A stretch of DNA of 64,000 nucleotides from Ginsengibacter sp963792025 (GCA_963792025.1 CAWBUS010000003.1:186001-250000), one strand, 5' to 3'; positions 45,938 to 55,164 are shown, counted from the first letter of the stretch. Notes: generated by a model not told the origin, from the sequence alone. A program made the numbers and translations.

Positions 45938-48108
45938 ATGTCAATGAATGTTTTCGGTAATTTATTTAATACAACCAGTATGCACGCTGTTTTTATCATG
46001 CTCGTTAATTCACTGTGGATCGGCGCCCTGGCGGCCTTACTTGCAGGAATCATTATAAACGTTACAAAAAAACACGGCCCGCAAGTAAGGTACCAACTGC
46101 TCACTGGCCTGTTGGCCTTGTTTGTAATGAGTATGGTACTAGTATTCTATGCAGCATTCACCAAAGAAACACATGTTGTTGCTAACGGTAATAAAACAAT
46201 GATGGTTGCAGTTACTTCAGCCACCATTCAGCCAGGGACTATTCAACCGGAACACAAAAATGTAGTCGATGCATTCATTTCTTTCATCCAGGCCAATTCA
46301 GGCATTATCGTTTCGATATGGTTAATGGTTATCATTTTCAGGAGCCTGCAACTTATATCAGGATTAAATGCATTACAGCGTATGAAAAGAAGATGGATAC
46401 TCGAAGCGGGCGACCACTGGAACGAAAAGTTACAAGAACTTGCCGCAAAGCTTGGCATTAAGAAGCCTGTTCTATTCCTGCAATCGTCTCTTGCAAAAGT
46501 GCCCATGGTTATTGGCCATCTAAAGCCCGTGCTGCTATTTCCCATTGGACTGCTAAATAAATTACCCGCAGACGAAGTGGAAGCGATATTGCTGCATGAA
46601 CTGGCGCACATTAAACGAAACGATTTTTTGGTGAACCTCCTGCAACACTTTGCTGAAATATTTTTCTTCTTTAATCCTGCCGTATTATGGATCTCATCAC
46701 TCATAAAAAATGAAAGGGAAAGTTGTTGTGATGATATGGCACTATCCATTACACGGGATAAAAAAATATTTATTCATGCACTGGTAGCCTTCCAGGAATA
46801 TAATGCAGGTGTAAAATATGCAACCACGTTTGCCGGATCGAAAAACCACTTGCTGAATAGAGTAAAACGAATTATAACCAATAACAATAAAACACTTACC
46901 ACTATGGAAAAACTGGTACTGGCATCAGGTATTATTATTACCTGCCTTGCAACCGTGGCATTTAACCCGGGAAGAGAAAAAGATAAAATCAGTACTGTAA
47001 AAACAAACACAGTGTCCGGGCAAATGACCGTACAAAATAAGCTGAATAGAACTCCGAATAATAATGCTAAAATCCTGGAAGGCTATTCCGGCTATACCGA
47101 TACGATTCCTGAAAAGCAAACAAAGGCTGATGATTATAATATAAATTTTAAAGGAGATATAGATGGCAAACGCGTTGAGTTAAAAGAAGAACATAGCCAG
47201 GTAAAAGAATTATATATTGATGGAAAGAAAATTCCTGAAGACCAGTATGCGCAATACCAGCCAATCATAGAAAAAATTCATACTCAAATGAAGGAACAGG
47301 CAGTTAAGCTAAAGCTGCAATCTGATACACTTGCCCTGCAAAAGTCGGCAACTGCAGGAGCGAGTGGAGGCGAGTGGAGGATAGACTTAAAAAAGATGAG
47401 GAACAAAGTGAGATTGCCGGTGCCGATATGCTAAGACAAAAGGAATTGATGGAACAACAAGAAGTGCAAATGCAAAAACAAGAAGAACGCATTCAAAAAA
47501 ATGATTCATCCATGAACATACAATCTAAAAAGATGCAACAGGATTTTATGCGAAGAGAAGAAGAGTTCAAAAAAAAGCAAATTGAATTACAGAAAAAAGT
47601 GGAACAACTGGAACTGCAGCAGAAGAAACTGGAATTGATGCGAAAGGATACCCTAAGACTAAGCAGCAACATCTATACAAAACCGGTAATAACTGTAAGG
47701 CCGGCAATTACGGTAAAGCCAACTGTCTCAGCAACATCCACCGTAAACGTAGAGCCTGAGGCCATCGCAAGTACCGCCACAACTGTCAACTCCAGGCTGT
47801 CGGCAATGTCAGTGATTTCAACAGATTCAAAAGTTAATGTGGAGCCGGTAACATTTACAGCAATTACTTCCAACCTACCCGCTGATGGTACTGTTTCATT
47901 TACCCGCAATGGTACTTCCGATGATATCGTTAATGATCTTGAGAAGGCAAACGTTATCAGCAGCAGGGATCATCTTTCTGTTCAACTTACGAACGACGAA
48001 CTCATAGTTAATGGCGTAAAACAACCTGAAGAAATTCACCGGCAAATCCTTAAAAAGCACATGAGAAGGCCCGGAGATAAAATTACCTTGCTATATAATA
48101 ACAAGTAA
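45938..48108 (+). pseudogene. M56 (BlaR1-like) membrane metallopeptidase, C terminus frameshifted
   Basis: The first frame, 45938-47434, encodes an M56 peptidase: four transmembrane helices, the zinc motif HELAHIKRNDFLVN (H220, E221, H224) and NERESCCDD. It then enters a periplasmic tail (AKILEGYSGYTDTIPEK; IDGKRVELKEE). At residue about 478 the frame is lost at a tandem duplication of a 10-bp unit (47361-47380); the tail continues in another frame to 48108 (KKDEEQSEIAGADML; long coiled coil; VEPEAIAS; NDLEKANVISSRDHLSVQL). The whole gene is about 720 codons. The metalloprotease core is complete, so the product may still act with a foreign C terminus. Confidence 0.8.
47361..47380 (+). repeat. 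10-bp tandem duplication at the M56 frame switch
   Basis: CGAGTGGAGG occurs twice in direct succession (47361-47370 and 47371-47380). The reading frame of the M56 gene switches at this site. Removing one copy joins QERVEDRLKKDEE in frame with the downstream coiled coil, but one more base must change upstream to connect it to the first frame, so at least two mutations are implied. Replication slippage is the simplest source. Confidence 0.85.
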
Positions 48109-48292
48109 CGGCAGACAAATATCAGTTCGTTCAACAAAATTATTTATGTTGTAGCTGAGTCTCTCAGCGGCAAGATAAAATTAGCTCCATTCTTCATCTT
48201 ACTGCCCGCGGGGTTCCCGGCGGGCGACCCGGCTGAGACAGTAACTACCGGTGTGGACTACCCGCTAAATAAAATTAATTTTATGGGGCGAT
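48109..48292. other. Hairpin-rich spacer downstream of the M56 gene
   Basis: After the stop at 48108 no gene is seen until 48543. This first part holds two hairpins: GCTGAG-TCT-CTCAGC (48154-48168) and a GC-rich one with arms GCCCGC and GCGGGC (48204-48225). Neither is followed by a clean T tract, so their role in termination is uncertain. The sequence GGCTGAGACAG follows at 48232 and repeats part of the first arm. The rest of the gap is the palindromic element described separately. Confidence 0.5.
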
Positions 48293-48539
48293 GTATTTAG
48301 TTCGCAAAGCCTTATTGCAGGGTTTCATCAACACGCCCCATCGGGGCGATATGTTAGTAGTAACAAAAGGTATTCAATTTTTTCGGTTAGCTCCGTAGGA
48401 GCGGCATGTTACATATCGCTCCTATGGAGCTTGTAGCATAAATGTCAAACAAATTGCTACCACTACTAATATATCGCCTCTACGAGGCTACCGCTTTATA
48501 TTGGAACATTTATTAGTCTTGTATTTGCGAACTAAATAC
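48293..48539. repeat. 247-bp palindromic element with 16-bp terminal inverted repeats (MITE/BIME-like)
   Basis: GTATTTAGTTCGCAAA (48293-48308) and its perfect reverse complement TTTGCGAACTAAATAC (48524-48539) bound the element. Inside, four short hairpins of the form stem-3 nt-stem (CGCCCC-ATC-GGGGCG, GCTCC-GTA-GGAGC, GCTCC-TAT-GGAGC, GCCTC-TAC-GAGGC) are arranged symmetrically about a centre near ATGTTACAT, and the arms GGCGATATGTTAGTAGT and its complement-like partner also pair. The whole is one large imperfect palindrome. It encodes no protein. The right end is 4 bp from the stop of the aldo/keto reductase remnant. Confidence 0.75.
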
Positions 48540-48542
48540 TTT

Positions 48543-49534
48543 CTATTCTTCTTTTTGCCGGACAAGATTCATTAATTCAACAAAGTCAGTTGCGCCCAGT
48601 TCCTCAATAAACTTTATATCCTCTTTAGTTAATTGTACCAGCCCGTTAGTATTGCTTTTAGCTTGCTGAGTTGTTCTTATGCCGGGTATAACGGTTGATA
48701 CTTCCGGGTAACTCAAAATATAACTCAAAGCCAGTTGTGTTTTGGTTAACTGGTACTTTTCACAGAGTTTCCAAACCGGCTGCAGGTGGAGGTTACAGGC
48801 ATCAACCACATCTTGTGTTACTCTTTTTTTGCGATGATCATTGGCAGGGAAATTGACGCCCGCATCAAACTTACCCGTGAGCAAACCAAACTGCAATGGC
48901 ATTCTCGCTATTATCCCATATCCTGCAGCACCTGCCTGTTTTATAACTGGCACCGCTTTTTGGTTCAGGATATTTAATACCAACTGGAAACCGCCCCCCA
49001 ATTTATTTTCCAACAAATAATTTGCCTCGGCAAAAGGTTCGTATGTGTTCAGTGACAAGCCCCAGAATCTTATCTTCCCTCTTTGCTGTAACAATTGCAT
49101 GGCTTCTATACAATCGCCCTGTTGCAAGTGCGCTAATCTTGCAGTATGCAACTGGTAATAATCAATCGTTTCCCGCCGCAGCCTTTTCAAACTCTTTTCA
49201 CACGCATCTATAATATATTCTTTGCTATAATCAAAAGTAAACTGATCGTTACGGGATACATTGCCTGCCTTAGTTGCAATAACGATATCTTTTTATTCCC
49301 CACCGTATTCCCCAGCAATTCTTCCGAATGGCCAAGCCCGTAAATATCGGCCGTATCAAAAAAATTAATACCAAGTTCTAACGATTTATAAATGGCTTCC
49401 TTTGACGCATCGTCGTTAGCTGCTCCCCAGCCTATGGCAGTGTTACCAACCATAGCGCCGCCGCCAATAGCCCAGGCGCCAAAGCCAACTTCACTTACCA
49501 TTAAGTCAGTGTTTCCAAATTTGCGGTAGTTCAT
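48543..49534 (-). pseudogene. Aldo/keto reductase, single-base frameshift
   Basis: An AKR gene read from 49534 downwards. The first frame gives MNYRKFGNTDLMVSEVGFG, then FFDTADIYGLGHSEELLGN, the expected catalytic Asp and Tyr region. After VGNKK it derails at the A5 run (T5 on the plus strand, 49290-49294). Adding one A restores DIVIATKAGNVSRNDQ and the rest (DYYQLHTARL; GIIARMPLQFG; STVIPGIRT) to the stop at 48543. The intact protein would be about 330 residues of the AKR11/YajO-like group. A one-base loss in a homopolymer can be a sequencing error as well as a mutation. Confidence 0.82.
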
Positions 49535-49810
49535 TTTTACATGTATTTAAAGGGGATAGATTTTTGTTTGCAAGGTAATCGAACTATTTATATACACTAT
49601 CGCGGCTATGCGTAACTTTTGTTAAGGCACCCATTCGTGAATTGCTGTTGCCCGGAAATATATTTTTTTTATCTCAGTGTAAGATTTCTAATTTGTGTAT
49701 TACGAAATAGCTTCAATAAAAAGTGTTTCGTAAGAACTGAAGCCCAGAGTTTAAAATGTAATAAAGTTTGTCGGCGCCGGGAACATTATATCTTAACCAA
49801 TATTCCCACA

Positions 49811-49883
49811 AACCTGCCTGTCGGCAGACAAGGCCACAGAGAACACTAAGAAACTTGCTTTGTGACCTTCGTGTCTTAGTGGG
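49811..49883. repeat. Dispersed-repeat-like sequence upstream of the GH39-like gene
   Basis: The 398-bp gap from 49535 to 49932 has no gene. Near its end lie CTGCC-TGTC-GGCAG (a hairpin, about 49814-49827) and a segment that begins CCACAGAGAACACTAAG and ends CTTAGTGGG (49834-49883), giving CACTAAG/CTTAGTG inverted arms. From general familiarity, sequences of this CCACxAAGxCAC type are scattered widely in Bacteroidota intergenic regions. It is immediately upstream of a glycosidase gene but has no evident promoter function. Confidence 0.45.
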
Positions 49884-49932
49884 ATAAAAATTTAAAGTTG
49901 ATACAACACCAGGACAATTAAACTATCAATAC

Positions 49933-51408
49933 ATGAGAAAGAAATTTTTCGCCACATCTCTACTAACGGCCAGCACTACCTGCCTTTTATTAATACACAA
50001 TGCGCATGCACAGGATAGCATATCCGTTAACTGGAATAAAACAATATCCATTTCCAAAACAACACCTACACTGCAGTTAGTGGAAAACCCCATGGTGCGT
50101 CCCTCCTCGCCTATTCATGAAAATACATTTAAAGCATTAAAAAATTTAGGCGCAGATTATGTCCGTTATGTTCCATGGTTTCCTTATCCTAAAATGGCCG
50201 TTGCCGAATTAAAACCCCCAACAAAAACCGAAACCTTTTGGGACTTTACTTATTTGGACAGTACCATGGAAGCGCTGATGAAGGCCACCAGCGGGCATAC
50301 CGTAGTAGTCAATTTCAGCACTACACCCGCATGGATGTGGAAGACAGATGCGCCCGTACAATATCCCGACGATGCCTACCAGGTATTCTGGAACTATAAC
50401 CAGGGAACCGTTTTGAGAGATACCACTGCAAAAGAAGTAGCCGGTTATTATGCACGATTAATTAGCTGGTACACCAAAGGCGGCTTTACTGATGAACTGG
50501 GTAAGTTTCATAAATCAAATCATTTTTATAAAATACCTTATTGGGAAGTTTTGAACGAGCCCGATTTTGAACACAGCATTTCGCCGCAACTATACACGAA
50601 GATGTATGATGCTATAGTTGGCGCCATGAAAAAGATTTCACCTTCCACAAAGTTCATTGGCATGTCACTTGCCTATAATGACCGGCCGGAACATTTTGAA
50701 TATTTCCTCAATCATAAGAATCATCTACCCGGTATTCCTTTAGATGGCATCTCTTATCATTTTTATGGAACCCGTTCTTACCACAACGAACCATTGGAAG
50801 AATACCAATATGCTTTTTTTGATAAGGCAGATGCCTTCCTTGAGAAGGTGCGTTTTATAGAAAGTATCCGCAAAAGATTGTCGCCCAAAACCATCACTAC
50901 CATTAATGAAATCGGGACGATCATTGGCTCAGATACTGGTGAGGATATTCCTGCCGCTTACTGGAATTTATCGGGCGCCATGTATGCTTATGTATTTCTT
51001 GAGTTAACAAAAATGGGCATTGATGTAGCCGGTGAATCGCAACTGGTGGGCTATCCAACGCAATACCCTGATGTGAGTATGATGGACTGGAAGAATGGGA
51101 AACCCAACTCAAGATACTGGATACTAAAATTGATAAAAGATAATTTCGGCCCCGGTGATAAACTGGCGGCCACTTCTCCCCATGGTGATTTTTATTGCCA
51201 GGCTTTTAGTACCGCGAAAGGGAAAAAGATACTCTTCATTAATCCCCGTAATAAAGAAGTGAAGATAAACTTACCGGCTGATGTAAAAGATGCCAGCGTG
51301 CAATATGTTAATGAGCTTACCAGTGAAGACCCTATTGCCGAAGAACAATTAACCGAAACATCCATAACGCTGCAACCTTATGAAGTTGCCGTGGTGGAAT
51401 TGAAGTAG
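49933..51408 (+). CDS. GH39-like secreted glycoside hydrolase
   Basis: A 491-residue secreted enzyme with a signal peptide (MRKKFFATSLLTAST...HAHAQ). The TIM-barrel fold of GH39/xylosidase-like proteins is indicated by VNFSTTPAWMW, the acid/base motif WEVLNEPDFEHS with E209, and the nucleophile motif TTINEIGTIIGSD with E326. The C-terminal part (GPGDKLAATSPHGDFYCQAF; VYQYVNEL) is a beta-sandwich like that of GH39 enzymes. It probably acts on xylosides or related glycans in the periplasm. The 3' 267 bp are duplicated at 52017-52286. Substrate specificity is not shown. Confidence 0.78.
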   Translation: MRKKFFATSLLTASTTCLLLIHNAHAQDSISVNWNKTISISKTTPTLQLVENPMVRPSSPIHENTFKALKNLGADYVRYVPWFPYPKMAVAELKPPTKTETFWDFTYLDSTMEALMKATSGHTVVVNFSTTPAWMWKTDAPVQYPDDAYQVFWNYNQGTVLRDTTAKEVAGYYARLISWYTKGGFTDELGKFHKSNHFYKIPYWEVLNEPDFEHSISPQLYTKMYDAIVGAMKKISPSTKFIGMSLAYNDRPEHFEYFLNHKNHLPGIPLDGISYHFYGTRSYHNEPLEEYQYAFFDKADAFLEKVRFIESIRKRLSPKTITTINEIGTIIGSDTGEDIPAAYWNLSGAMYAYVFLELTKMGIDVAGESQLVGYPTQYPDVSMMDWKNGKPNSRYWILKLIKDNFGPGDKLAATSPHGDFYCQAFSTAKGKKILFINPRNKEVKINLPADVKDASVQYVNELTSEDPIAEEQLTETSITLQPYEVAVVELK

Positions 51409-51552
51409 CGGGTGGGGCTGTCGGCTGTCGTGCATGCATGAGCGTTAGCCCGGGCTATTCGCTGCAGGTCCTCGCCATTCGTACCTCATGGCTCCGGGCT
51501 TTCCGCTTCTATCCCGCAGCCCGTGAGCGATGGAATAAATATGATCGTTAAA
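51409..51552. repeat. Palindrome-rich repeat after the GH39-like gene (copy S1)
   Basis: Directly after the GH39-like stop, this segment begins GGGGCTGTCGGCTGTCGTG and carries CATGCATG, then ends ATCCCGCAGCCC; the outer GGGCTG and CAGCCC arms are complementary. The same sequence, diverged, occurs at 52287-52422. The pair are part of one duplication unit with an offset of about 875 bp. As it lies downstream of both stop codons, it may function as a transcription-end or mRNA-stabilising element. Confidence 0.6.
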
Positions 51553-51557
51553 GTAAA

Positions 51558-51798
51558 GTTTTGTCAACACAGGCGTTACTCAAACATAATAAATTTCAAA
51601 GCTGTGACGCCGCCGCCTGGTCCTCCTGACCAGCGGGATCATAAGTTCAACATTGTTTCTTATCGGCTATTCAAAACCTTGCAAATGTTTTCGCCGTTGG
51701 TTGGAAACCAGACGGCGGCTCTCACGATTGGTTGACGTGGGCTTGTGCAAGAGAGGTAACACCCACACTTGCAGGAAGGAACACCCACACTGGCAGGA
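51558..51798. repeat. 241-bp tandem repeat, copy R1
   Basis: R1 and R2 (51799-52018) have a period of exactly 241 bp; their last 180 bp are identical, while the first 40 bp differ at five positions. Each has a perfect hairpin CTGGTC-CTCCT-GACCAG (51617-51633 in R1) and a longer hairpin CGCCGTTGGTT/AACCA-G-ACGGCG (51692-51717). Open frames across it, such as that from 51523, are artefacts: the same reading is repeated in each copy and has no codon signal. R1 carries an extra 21-bp linker at its end (GGAACACCCACACTGGCAGGA). Confidence 0.8.
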
Positions 51799-52018
51799 GT
51801 TTTGTCAATACAGGTGTTACTCATCCATGATAAATTTCAAAGCTGTGACGCCGCCGCCTGGTCCTCCTGACCAGCGGGATCATAAGTTCAACATTGTTTC
51901 TTATCGGCTATTCAAAACCTTGCAAATGTTTTCGCCGTTGGTTGGAAACCAGACGGCGGCTCTCACGATTGGTTGACGTGGGCTTGTGCAAGAGAGGTAA
52001 CACCCACACTTGCAGGAA
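51799..52018. repeat. 241-bp tandem repeat, copy R2
   Basis: The second copy of the R repeat. It shows an 8-bp inverted terminal match, GGTGTTAC (51813-51820) and GTAACACC (51997-52004), and the flanking sequence ACACCCACACTTGCAGGA. Its right boundary is sharp: it stops where the duplicated GH39 tail begins (AATTTCGG at 52017). This suggests R is a mobile or recombinogenic unit, MITE-like, whose insertion or recombination removed the rest of the second glycosidase gene. Confidence 0.75.
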
Positions 52019-52286
52019 TTTCGGCCCCGGTGATAAACTGGCGGCCACTTCTCCCCATGGTGATTTTTATTGCCAGGCCTTTAGTACCGCGAAAGGTAAA
52101 AAGATACTCTTCATTAATCCCCGTAATAAAGAAGTGAAGATAAACTTACCGGCTGATGTAAAAGATGCCAGCGTGCAATATGTTAATGAGCATACCGGTG
52201 AAGAACCGATTGTAGAAGAACAATTAACCGAAACATCCCTAACGCTGCAACCTTATGAAGTTGCCGTGGTGGAATTGAAGCAGTAA
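52017..52286 (+). pseudogene. Truncated second copy of the GH39-like gene (C-terminal tail only)
   Basis: This segment aligns base by base, offset 875, with 51142-51408. Some ten of 267 positions differ, about 4 percent. Read in frame it gives FGPGDKLAATSPHGDFYCQA, then EVKINLPADVKDASVQYVNE and LQPYEVAVVELKQ before a TAA at 52284-52286. It lacks the start and catalytic domain, so it is a remnant of a tandem paralogue. The open frame that appears to reach back to 51894 goes through repeat R2 and is not a real gene. Confidence 0.85.
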
Positions 52287-52422
52287 ATGGGGCTGTCGGC
52301 TGTCGTGCATGCATGAGCGTTAGTATGGGCAATTCGCTGCAAATCCTCTCCGCCGCGGCGGATGCGGGCTTTCTGCTTTTATCCCGCAGCCCCTGGACGA
52401 TAGAATAAATTTGAGCAATTAA
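52287..52422. repeat. Palindrome-rich repeat after the GH39 remnant (copy S2)
   Basis: The diverged partner of 51409-51552. It begins GGGGCTGTCGGCTGTCGTG, includes the perfect 14-bp palindrome TCCGCCGCGGCGGA (52349-52362) that is absent from S1, and ends ATCCCGCAGCCC. The location right after the remnant's stop mirrors that of S1. Confidence 0.6.
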
Positions 52423-52463
52423 ATTAGAACACCACGAAGGTTAAATGCATCTGAGCGTCTTTT

Positions 52464-53511
52464 TTATTTTGAGAAACTGTCGACTTCAACGACAGCATCA
52501 GCGAAAGCCTTTGGTGCTTCCTGGGGCAGATTGTGCCCGATGCCACCCGTTATCGCCCGGTGTGCATATTTACCCTGGAATTTGCCGGCATAGGCGCTAC
52601 TCCCGGCGTGCGGGGCGCCATTGGCATCTCCCTCGAGGGTAATGCAGGGTACGCTTATCGGTGGGGCTGCTGCAAGGCGCTTTTCCAGGTCGTCATATTT
52701 CGCCTCTCCTTCGGCAAGTCCCAGCCGCCAGCGATAATTATGGATAACGATAGCAACATGATCCTGCGTTTTCGAAAGATGCTGCACTACGATCAAACGT
52801 GGCATCATCGAAGTTCCACTTTGGCGAAGCGATCTGCCAAATGAGTTTCGAAAAGTCGTGGCGGTATTTATCGTAACCGGCCCTGCCACGCTCAGTAGCA
52901 AAATAAAATTGATACCACCACTGCAGTTCAGCCTTTGGCGGCAATGGTATCTTTCCGGATTCCTGGTTCCCTATGAGGTAACCGCTAACAGACACAAGAG
53001 CTTTACAGCGGTCAGGCCAAAGGGCAGCGATTATGTCAGCAGTCCTGGCTCCCCAATCGAAGCCTGCAATGATAGCTTTATTTATTTTAAGAGCGTCCAT
53101 TAAAGCGATGATATCAACAGCAATTGCGGATTGCTGTCCGTTCCTTAATGTTTCATTTAAAAGAAACTGTGTTGTGCCATATCCCCGGAGATAGGGAATT
53201 ATTATATGATAACCGGTTGACGCTAACAAAGGCGCCACATCAATAAAGCTGTGAATATCATATGGCCAGCCGTGAAGCAATATCACAGACGGGCCATCGG
53301 CCGGCCCGGCTTCCACATATCCAACATTTAAAACACCTGCATCTATTTGTTTTAATTGATCAAATGATTTATTGGTCCGGGGTTCACTCATAGAAGTATG
53401 TATAAAATTTTGATTAAAGAATTGTTTACCCGGAAGCCTCATAATTGACAGCTTTGCGGCGGCGAGTGTAAAAAATGCATTGTTCAAAAAATGGCGTCGG
53501 TTGTGTGTCAT
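52464..53511 (-). pseudogene. Alpha/beta hydrolase (Asp-nucleophile, epoxide hydrolase/dehalogenase-like), frameshifted
   Basis: Read from 53511 downward, the gene begins MTHNRRHFLNNAFFTLAAAK, a twin-arginine-like export signal. It continues with VILLHGWPYDIHSF (oxyanion-hole HGxP), the nucleophile motif GFDWGARTAD, and FDDATFDRSAASFEN. The frame is lost at 52764-52767, where one extra base lies between AAC and GAT. The C terminus then reads DHVAIVIHNYRWRLGLAEGE and GGIGHNLPQEAP with the catalytic His, ending at 52464. The GxDxG nucleophile indicates an epoxide hydrolase or haloalkane dehalogenase-like enzyme. Confidence 0.8.
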
Positions 53512-53551
53512 ATTTTTATGAAGTATATTTTTGATTGAGTTGTTTTCTAAA

Positions 53552-53875
53552 TTACTTTCCTTCGGCGGCGTCCATGATAACTTTTGCAACCGCAGCCGGC
53601 TGCGAAATAAATATTACATGGTTATCTTTTATTTCGGTGATTTTTGCTCCGGCACGTTTATACAGGTTTCGTTCTATATCAGGATTAATCGCATTATCTT
53701 CAGTTGCAACTATGCCATAACCTGGCTTTGTTTTCCATGCGGCTTCTTCAACCACATCTGTAAAACATTTAACGGAAACAGGCACCTGTGAAGCATACAT
53801 AAAATCCGCCTTTTCCTGGCTCAGGTCGGCTGCAAATCCTGCGTGAAATTTAGCTTTATCATCTACATAAAACAT
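53552..53875 (-). pseudogene. C-terminal fragment of an alpha/beta hydrolase
   Basis: A 107-residue frame with no nucleophile motif. The segments DKAKFHAGFAADLSQEKADFMYASQVPVS, VEEAAWKTKPGYGIVATEDNAINP and RAGAKITEIKDNHVIFISQPAAVAKVI match the cap and C-terminal half of family members that carry a catalytic Asp and His (TEDNAI, NHVIFIS). About 120 N-terminal residues are missing. It lies 14 bp after the epoxide hydrolase gene, so the missing part was probably deleted at this junction. It is likely nonfunctional. Confidence 0.7.
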
Positions 53876-53889
53876 CTTCTTGCACCTAT

Positions 53890-55164
53890 CTAACGAAACG
53901 ATTTGAATGCTGCACGAAGTTCAATGCTGAACTCTTCCGGTTGTTCCCAGGCTGCAAAGTGACCACCCTTATCAACTTTGTGAAAGTATACGAGTTTGGG
54001 ATACGCCTTCTCGGCCCAACTTTTTGGAGCTGCGTAAATTTCATCCGGGAAAACACTCACGGCAACGGGTATACTAACATTCCTTGGATCGAAAAAACCA
54101 CCCTTTGAAATCTGAGCGGTTTCCCAGTATAGGCGAGCCGAAGAGACTCCTGTTTTTGTAAGCCAGTATAAAGTAATATTGTCGAGAATATCATCTTTGC
54201 TAAGACCTTCTTTCTCTCCGTTAAAAACACGTGCAATTAGTTCGTAGCTTCTCGCATCATGATCAAGCATCCATGCCGCAAGTCCGATGGGAGAGTCATC
54301 AATTCCATAAAGGGTTTGCGGACGTAGACTCATTTCGTTTGCATAACCCACGCCCTTTTTAAAGAAAAAGTCTAACTGCCGGTAGGCATTCTTTTCGTCG
54401 GCTGAAAGGCCGGCAGGCATTGTACCTGATGCCAGTGCTTTCGAAATATCTCCAGGCTCAGCAGCGGGCATGTTAGTGTGGATGGCCAGCAATTCCGGAG
54501 GCGCTATCAACGCCATTGTCTCCGTAACAGCATTTCCCCAATCTCCACCTTGTGCCACATATCTTTTGTAACCAAGTCGCTTCATCAGTTCTATCCATGC
54601 ATGTGCAATATGAACGGGTTCCCAACCGGTCGTCGTCGGCTTGCCTGAAAAACCGTGGCCGGGAAGTGAAGGAATCACAACGTCGAAAGCGTCCTCAGCC
54701 TTTCCTCCGTATGCGGTAGGATCTGTAAGCGGACCGATGATCTTTAGCTGCTCGATAATTGATCCGGGCCAGCCGTGAGTGATTATGACCGGCAACGCAT
54801 TCGGATATTTGGAACGAACGTGAATAAAATGAATGTCCACCCCATCTATTGTTGTTATGAATTCCGGTAAGGCGTTCAGTTTCGCCTCAACTTTGCGCCA
54901 ATCGTAATCTGTTGCCCAATAGTGTGCCAGCTCCTTCATCGTCTCAAGCTGGACACCTTGTGATGGATCATCAACTGTCTCTTTATCTGGCCACCGGGTG
55001 GCTAATATGCGTTGACGAAGATCTACAAGCGCAGAATCCGAATAATTGATGTGGAAAGGACGGATACTTGTGGAGTCCTGTGCCTGAACACCGGGATTTG
55101 CTGCCATCATCATAAACGCACCTGTAATAATTTTACCGGCGATTACATTCTCTTTATTTTTCAT
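53890..55164 (-). CDS. Epoxide hydrolase (N-terminal EHN domain), exported
   Basis: A 424-residue enzyme with a signal peptide (MKNKENVIAGKIITGAFMMMAANPGVQA). Residues about 32-140 form the EHN domain (RPFHINYSDSALVDLRQRI; WATDYDWRKVEAKLN). The oxyanion motif HGWPGS is at 130-135, the Asp nucleophile is D208 in AQGGDWGNAV, and the catalytic His is H402 in DKGGHFAAWEQPE. It hydrolyses epoxides to diols. Base composition is GC-richer than its neighbours, which may indicate acquisition from elsewhere. The gene starts divergently from the LytTR regulator at 55369. Confidence 0.9.
   Translation of the reverse strand: MKNKENVIAGKIITGAFMMMAANPGVQAQDSTSIRPFHINYSDSALVDLRQRILATRWPDKETVDDPSQGVQLETMKELAHYWATDYDWRKVEAKLNALPEFITTIDGVDIHFIHVRSKYPNALPVIITHGWPGSIIEQLKIIGPLTDPTAYGGKAEDAFDVVIPSLPGHGFSGKPTTTGWEPVHIAHAWIELMKRLGYKRYVAQGGDWGNAVTETMALIAPPELLAIHTNMPAAEPGDISKALASGTMPAGLSADEKNAYRQLDFFFKKGVGYANEMSLRPQTLYGIDDSPIGLAAWMLDHDARSYELIARVFNGEKEGLSKDDILDNITLYWLTKTGVSSARLYWETAQISKGGFFDPRNVSIPVAVSVFPDEIYAAPKSWAEKAYPKLVYFHKVDKGGHFAAWEQPEEFSIELRAAFKSFR

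Noticed and set aside
51523..51976. Open frames of 70 and 107 codons across the R repeats
   Set aside because: They repeat exactly with the 241-bp period and show no codon signal; artefacts of the repeat.
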